Shown: positions 60,081-64,000 of the stretch, in pieces
Layout of the letters: each line of letters starts with the position of its first letter
Numbering within the stretch: position 1 is the first letter of the stretch
DNA from: Eupeodes corollae
Taxonomy: Eukaryota; Arthropoda; Insecta; Diptera; Syrphidae
Direction of reading: 5' to 3'
DNA: 64,000 nucleotides
Assembly (NCBI RefSeq): GCF_945859685.1
Contig: NC_079149.1
Span: forward strand, 121,741,575-121,805,574
Translations under genes and position numbers: made by a program
Notes under the pieces: model-generated
Told to the model about the DNA's origin: nothing
Databases searched by the model: none
What the model saw: the letters and a program-made list of their open reading frames with translations, nothing else

Positions 60081-62434
60081 TTCTAATTAACAATATACCA
60101 ATTGCGCTGTTGACTATCTATGACTGTCTAATATATTAGCTGTTCTCAAATGTCCTCTTCCCATTCAAAACAACATAATTGTCATTTGATTTTGCAAATA
60201 TAGCACATAAAAGTTAACTTTTTTCCTTAGTATAGATAAGATAATTGATTTTCAAACCCATTTTTTACCAAAATTTTAAATGTTGGTTTTCTTTTCCCTT
60301 CATTTTGAATCAACGTTATTTTCTAAAGTAAGTTAGTGTTGAAATAATTCAATTCCCATTCCATGTCAACTTCAATCATTTAAATTTAAAAACCACTAAG
60401 AGGAAAGGGTAAACAAAAACAACAACAAAAAAACCCTAACAACCACTCTTGTTTTATAAAATTACATACGAGTATTTCATAGGTATGTTGTACGTACAAG
60501 TAGAAGTATCCCCATACCTATCCAGGAAATAAAATTCTTCTGTCAAACATACCTACACAAACTTGCAGCAATATAGCAGCAGTGCCAGCAGCACTAGCAC
60601 CATCACTAGCTTCAGCAAAAGAACCAAAAATACCCCTAAGGGTTGTAAATTTTACGCCAGAGAGCTTCCTCTTGAGATGTTTTTGCCACATGCATGACAT
60701 GCGTTCCATGTACGCGTAAAGTGTTCAACGTAATTAGCGTTAAAAGAGTTAATGTTTTTGCCTTGAGGGTAAACCCTCTTCGTCATAATCATCGTCGTCG
60801 TCGTCGTTGTCGTCGTCATCGTCCTCCTCGTTTGGTCGGAACGGTTATTGGAGCTTAAGAAACTCAAGCAAAAGGCATCAGTGCTCCAGTTACTTCTTAA
60901 GCGGTTGAACAAAATAACAAATTTTTTTTTTTTTTTTTTGAGAACGTATGAGGCACATGTAAACCCCCTCTATGTGTCATGAATCGCATAAGGAAAATAA
61001 AAATAAATATCATGAATTTGTGTTGACTTTTTAGAAGACGAAGAAGAAAAATAAGAATTTCTATAAAAACTGAAAATAAACCTCAAAATTAGTCAGGAAA
61101 AATAACACAAACAAACGCGCTCTTAAACATACCTCGGTGTTTTGATACACAATTAAATGAACTTTGTGAGCACTTTCAAAAAAAGTCCTTGTACGAGTAT
61201 ATCCTTTAATTTAATACTTTTGTTTTTATATTTTAGAAGCTGGTATGTCGTGAGTTGATGTATGAATGAAAATTAAATCAAGTTACGACCATGAGAACAA
61301 AACAAATCTCAAAGAATCAGAATTAGGAATTTTTAAACTTTCATACCTGCATATAATACCGTGTTGCCTTGAAGATAACAAGAGCGAAAAAAGTATTTCG
61401 GGTAACCAAACCATTTTGGAGGTCGTGAAGTTAATTGAAATTTTTTGTTATCTTCAATTTCAAAGAACATTTAAAATGTAATTAACTCTCTTTCAGATTT
61501 TTTTTTTATTCCCCTCGAGAGTAATAAGTACTCCCGGAAATTGCAAATGCTCTTGAACTTGGCTAAGTGTTAACACTACATTGAAGATACATAGAAATAT
61601 TAAAAATTATGTTTTTTCGTGGAATTTTTAAAATTACTATATTTTGTAGATTCCTAGAAAATTGTTTGATTAAAATTCGTTTTGTTTATATTTAAAAAAG
61701 AACTTTATTTTAATGCACAGGAAACGCAAATAATTTTGTTATTGGTGTACAAGTAGATATTTCTTGTATTTAAAAGAACAAATCTTCATCAGAAGCTAAG
61801 TCAATAATCGATTGAATTGAAAATTCCTTAGAAGAGGATTTCTATCCATAAAAAATGTACCTACTCTATAGATGAAAAGTGAGCTTCAGGCAAACAATTT
61901 GTATTTTTTTATAAAGCACAAAATCATATTATGAAAATGAGTTTCGAAGCTAAAACTCAATTTGCACTTATAGGTATTTACTCTTAACTATGTTGTTGCT
62001 TCATGTTGTTGGTAGGAAAAATGTTGCTTCCTATAGAAGCAAAGTCAAGTCGTTGAGATTTATCAATACATCGTAAAAGGTAAAGCTAAAGAAAGGAAGA
62101 ACAATTATTCACATTTAGCTATAGACTCAATAAGTAGCTAAGTAAAGACTATTATAACAATTAGGGAGGAACTTTTATAATAAAATCTCGTCCGGTTTAG
62201 ATCAAACCCTGAACTAAAAAGCTATTCTTTCACTAGCTGTATAGTTTTGCAAACCAAGTGCTCTTCTGTATTTCCAAAATTAGCTTGGAGTCATGATTGA
62301 ACAGTAACTTCTATTAAGTAAGATCAATTACTTCACATCATTATACAGCTCCAAAGGGCTCCTTTTAAAGTGTAGCAACCCCGAACTTTGAAATAACTAT
62401 TAATCTTAAAAAGACTCATTGTATTTTCTCAAAA
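60081..62434. other. Non-coding stretch with a GC-richer patch
   Basis: No gene recognised. Bases 60560-60845 are GC-richer, with AGCAGCAGTGCCAGCAGCAC, the near-palindromic ACATGCATGACATGCGT and a CGTCGTCGTCGTCGTTGTCG run. They could be UTR or enhancer DNA. Short minus-strand frames translate the trinucleotide runs. Confidence 0.4.
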
Positions 62435-63570
62435 AACGTGATTCTAAGAATAATTTGCAATCCTTATGAAAATTGTAATTATAATCTTTTGAAAATTGAT
62501 TGCAATCTTTTAAGAATTGATTGCAATCTGTGTTGAATTTTATTGAAATATTTTAAAAATTGATTGAAATCTTAATCTTAGAAGTTTCAATCTTCTGAGA
62601 ATTTATTCAAATATTTAAAAAATGTATTGAAATCTTAAGACTGAGAATTTATTGTAATCTCTTAAAAAACATGATTGCAGTCTTTTAAAAATTCCTTGCT
62701 ATCTTTTGAGAATCGATTGAAAACTTTTGAAAATTGATTAAAATTATTCGAGAATTAAATGCAACTTTTAACAAATTATTAAAATAGGATAAAAACGCGT
62801 TTTCAATCCTTGAGGAATCGTGATAAAAATATTTTAGGAATTGGCTAAAATTTTTTGAAAATGCATTAAAATTTCGTAGGAATTGTGATTATAAACTTTT
62901 GTGAAATTATTAAAATATTTTGAAATTTATTGAAATCTTTTAACAGAATAATTATTGCAATTTTTTGAGAATTGAATGTAATCTCTTTAAAAGTATGCAA
63001 TTTTTTAAGGATTCTTTTTGAGAATTGTAATTGTAATCTTTAAAAAACTGATTAAAATCTTTTAAGATCTTCTGAAAATTTAAATAAATCTTTACGAATC
63101 GTGATTGTTAACTTTGAATTATTGAAATCTTTTAAGAATAGTGAAAATAGATTATATTTATTATATTCTGATATTGAATTTTAATCTATTGAAAATTAAT
63201 TGAATTAAATTTGTGGATTGGATTTTTAAAGAAAAGCGATTGCAATCTTTTAAAAATTCTTTACATTGAATGCATTCTCTTAAGAAACTATTACATCTCT
63301 TAAGCATTTATTGAAATCGTTTAAGAAACCTGTTTTCAATATTTAAGAAATAGTGATTGAAATATTAATTGAAAAATCATTGAAATACATATTTAAAGAA
63401 TCGATTAAAGTTTTTTGAAAATTGATCGAAATCTCTTACTAATCGTGATGGCAATTTTTTAGAAGAATTATTCTAATCTCTAATCTCTAAAAAAACAGTG
63501 ATTTCAATCTTTTAGGAAATCTTTGCAATCATTTTGAGAATCAATTGATTTATTCGGCAGTCATTTCCAT
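62435..63570. repeat. Degenerate 21-24-bp tandem repeat, about 1.1 kb
   Basis: Variants of GATTGCAATCTTTTAAGAATT recur throughout, dozens of times, with spacing mostly 20-25 bases. Common words are ATTGAAATCTTTT, TTGAGAATTGA and GATTGCAATC. The array is strongly decayed and not in a mobile element that I can see. It has no coding frame. Confidence 0.75.
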
Positions 63571-64000
63571 TCTTTTTTATTGATTATATAAAAATTAGTG
63601 AAATTGTAAATTGAAAAAAAAAATGTTTTCTGGAAACTATTCAAAATCCAATGAATGCAAATAACACAATTTCACATACAAGTCTAAACAAAGTTAAGCC
63701 AGAGAATGCCAAATTAATAAATAAATTGACAAAATATTGCATTCTTTAACATCAAACGAGCAGTTCTGTTACTAATTTGAAGTTGTTTACCTACCTACTC
63801 GGTCGACAAGATTTTAGAAACAGCTTACTTGAAATTTCGTCAACGACAATCCCACTTATAGACCTTCAATTTCAAAAAAGCTTGCTAAATTTTATTGGAC
63901 CATTTTTTTTTGTACTTTTTACATATTAATAAATTAAGCTTCCCTAGTACATTTTTATAACTTTATAAACACACAAGAGACATTTTATAAAATATACCAC
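63571..64000. other. Non-coding stretch at the window edge
   Basis: AT-rich with no feature recognised. Confidence 0.4.

Overview
The window looks like a gene-poor stretch of an insect genome, most likely a brachyceran fly. The DNA is very AT-rich. It carries copia, jockey/LOA-type, mariner and Helitron relics whose protein remnants are of insect type, and it has tRNA-derived SINEs, TA-flanked MITEs, and CAG/CAA/GATGAT-rich patches typical of fly 5' UTRs and introns. No intact host protein-coding gene can be read. I see no rRNA, no functional tRNA and no CRISPR array.

The one plausible piece of a host gene lies at about 5.9-7.43 kb. It is a GC- and CpG-richer block, then a CAA/CAG/CATCAT-rich leader-like stretch, then a short ATG exon at 7374-7431 that would encode a signal peptide and ends at a good splice donor. 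If real, much of the rest of the window would be one long first intron on the + strand. That is inference.

The remainder is a mosaic of mobile-element relics. From left to right: a palindromic 21-bp tandem repeat (68-143); a T-rich cryptic repeat (2425-2990); a decayed zeste-type Myb/SANT gene (3675-4482); a SINE-1 copy (4662-4953); an unclassified repeat I call family X (10220, 22070, 25540, 31555, 35850 and 38288-40178); a dead DD41D-like mariner with both ends (18053-19148); a 5'-truncated SINE-1 (19191-19335); a TA-flanked MITE (24138-24759); the 3' half of a copia element with an open reading frame (26432-27799) and probable LTR; a jockey/CR1-type RT remnant on the minus strand (36285-36640); a deletion-derivative mariner (40277-40591); a fold-back cluster of SINE-2 (44931-45585); a 5'-truncated LOA/jockey-type retrotransposon with a 14-bp target duplication (45845-47487); a broken Helitron helicase fragment (50990-52008); two diverged inverted 1.1-1.3 kb arms (52045-53183 and 56255-57535); a triple nest in which an RT pseudogene holds a SINE-1 that holds a short LOA 3' end (58346-59565); and a 1.1-kb degenerate 21-24-bp repeat (62435-63570).

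These parts do not form a pathway. What the window records is a history of insertions whose order can be read from target duplications and nesting. The item closest to something undescribed is family X: 0.4-1.8 kb, no protein, internal monomers of about 170 bp, a conserved GC-rich terminus, a central run of alternating purine-pyrimidine sequence, and one copy arranged as a head-to-head palindrome.
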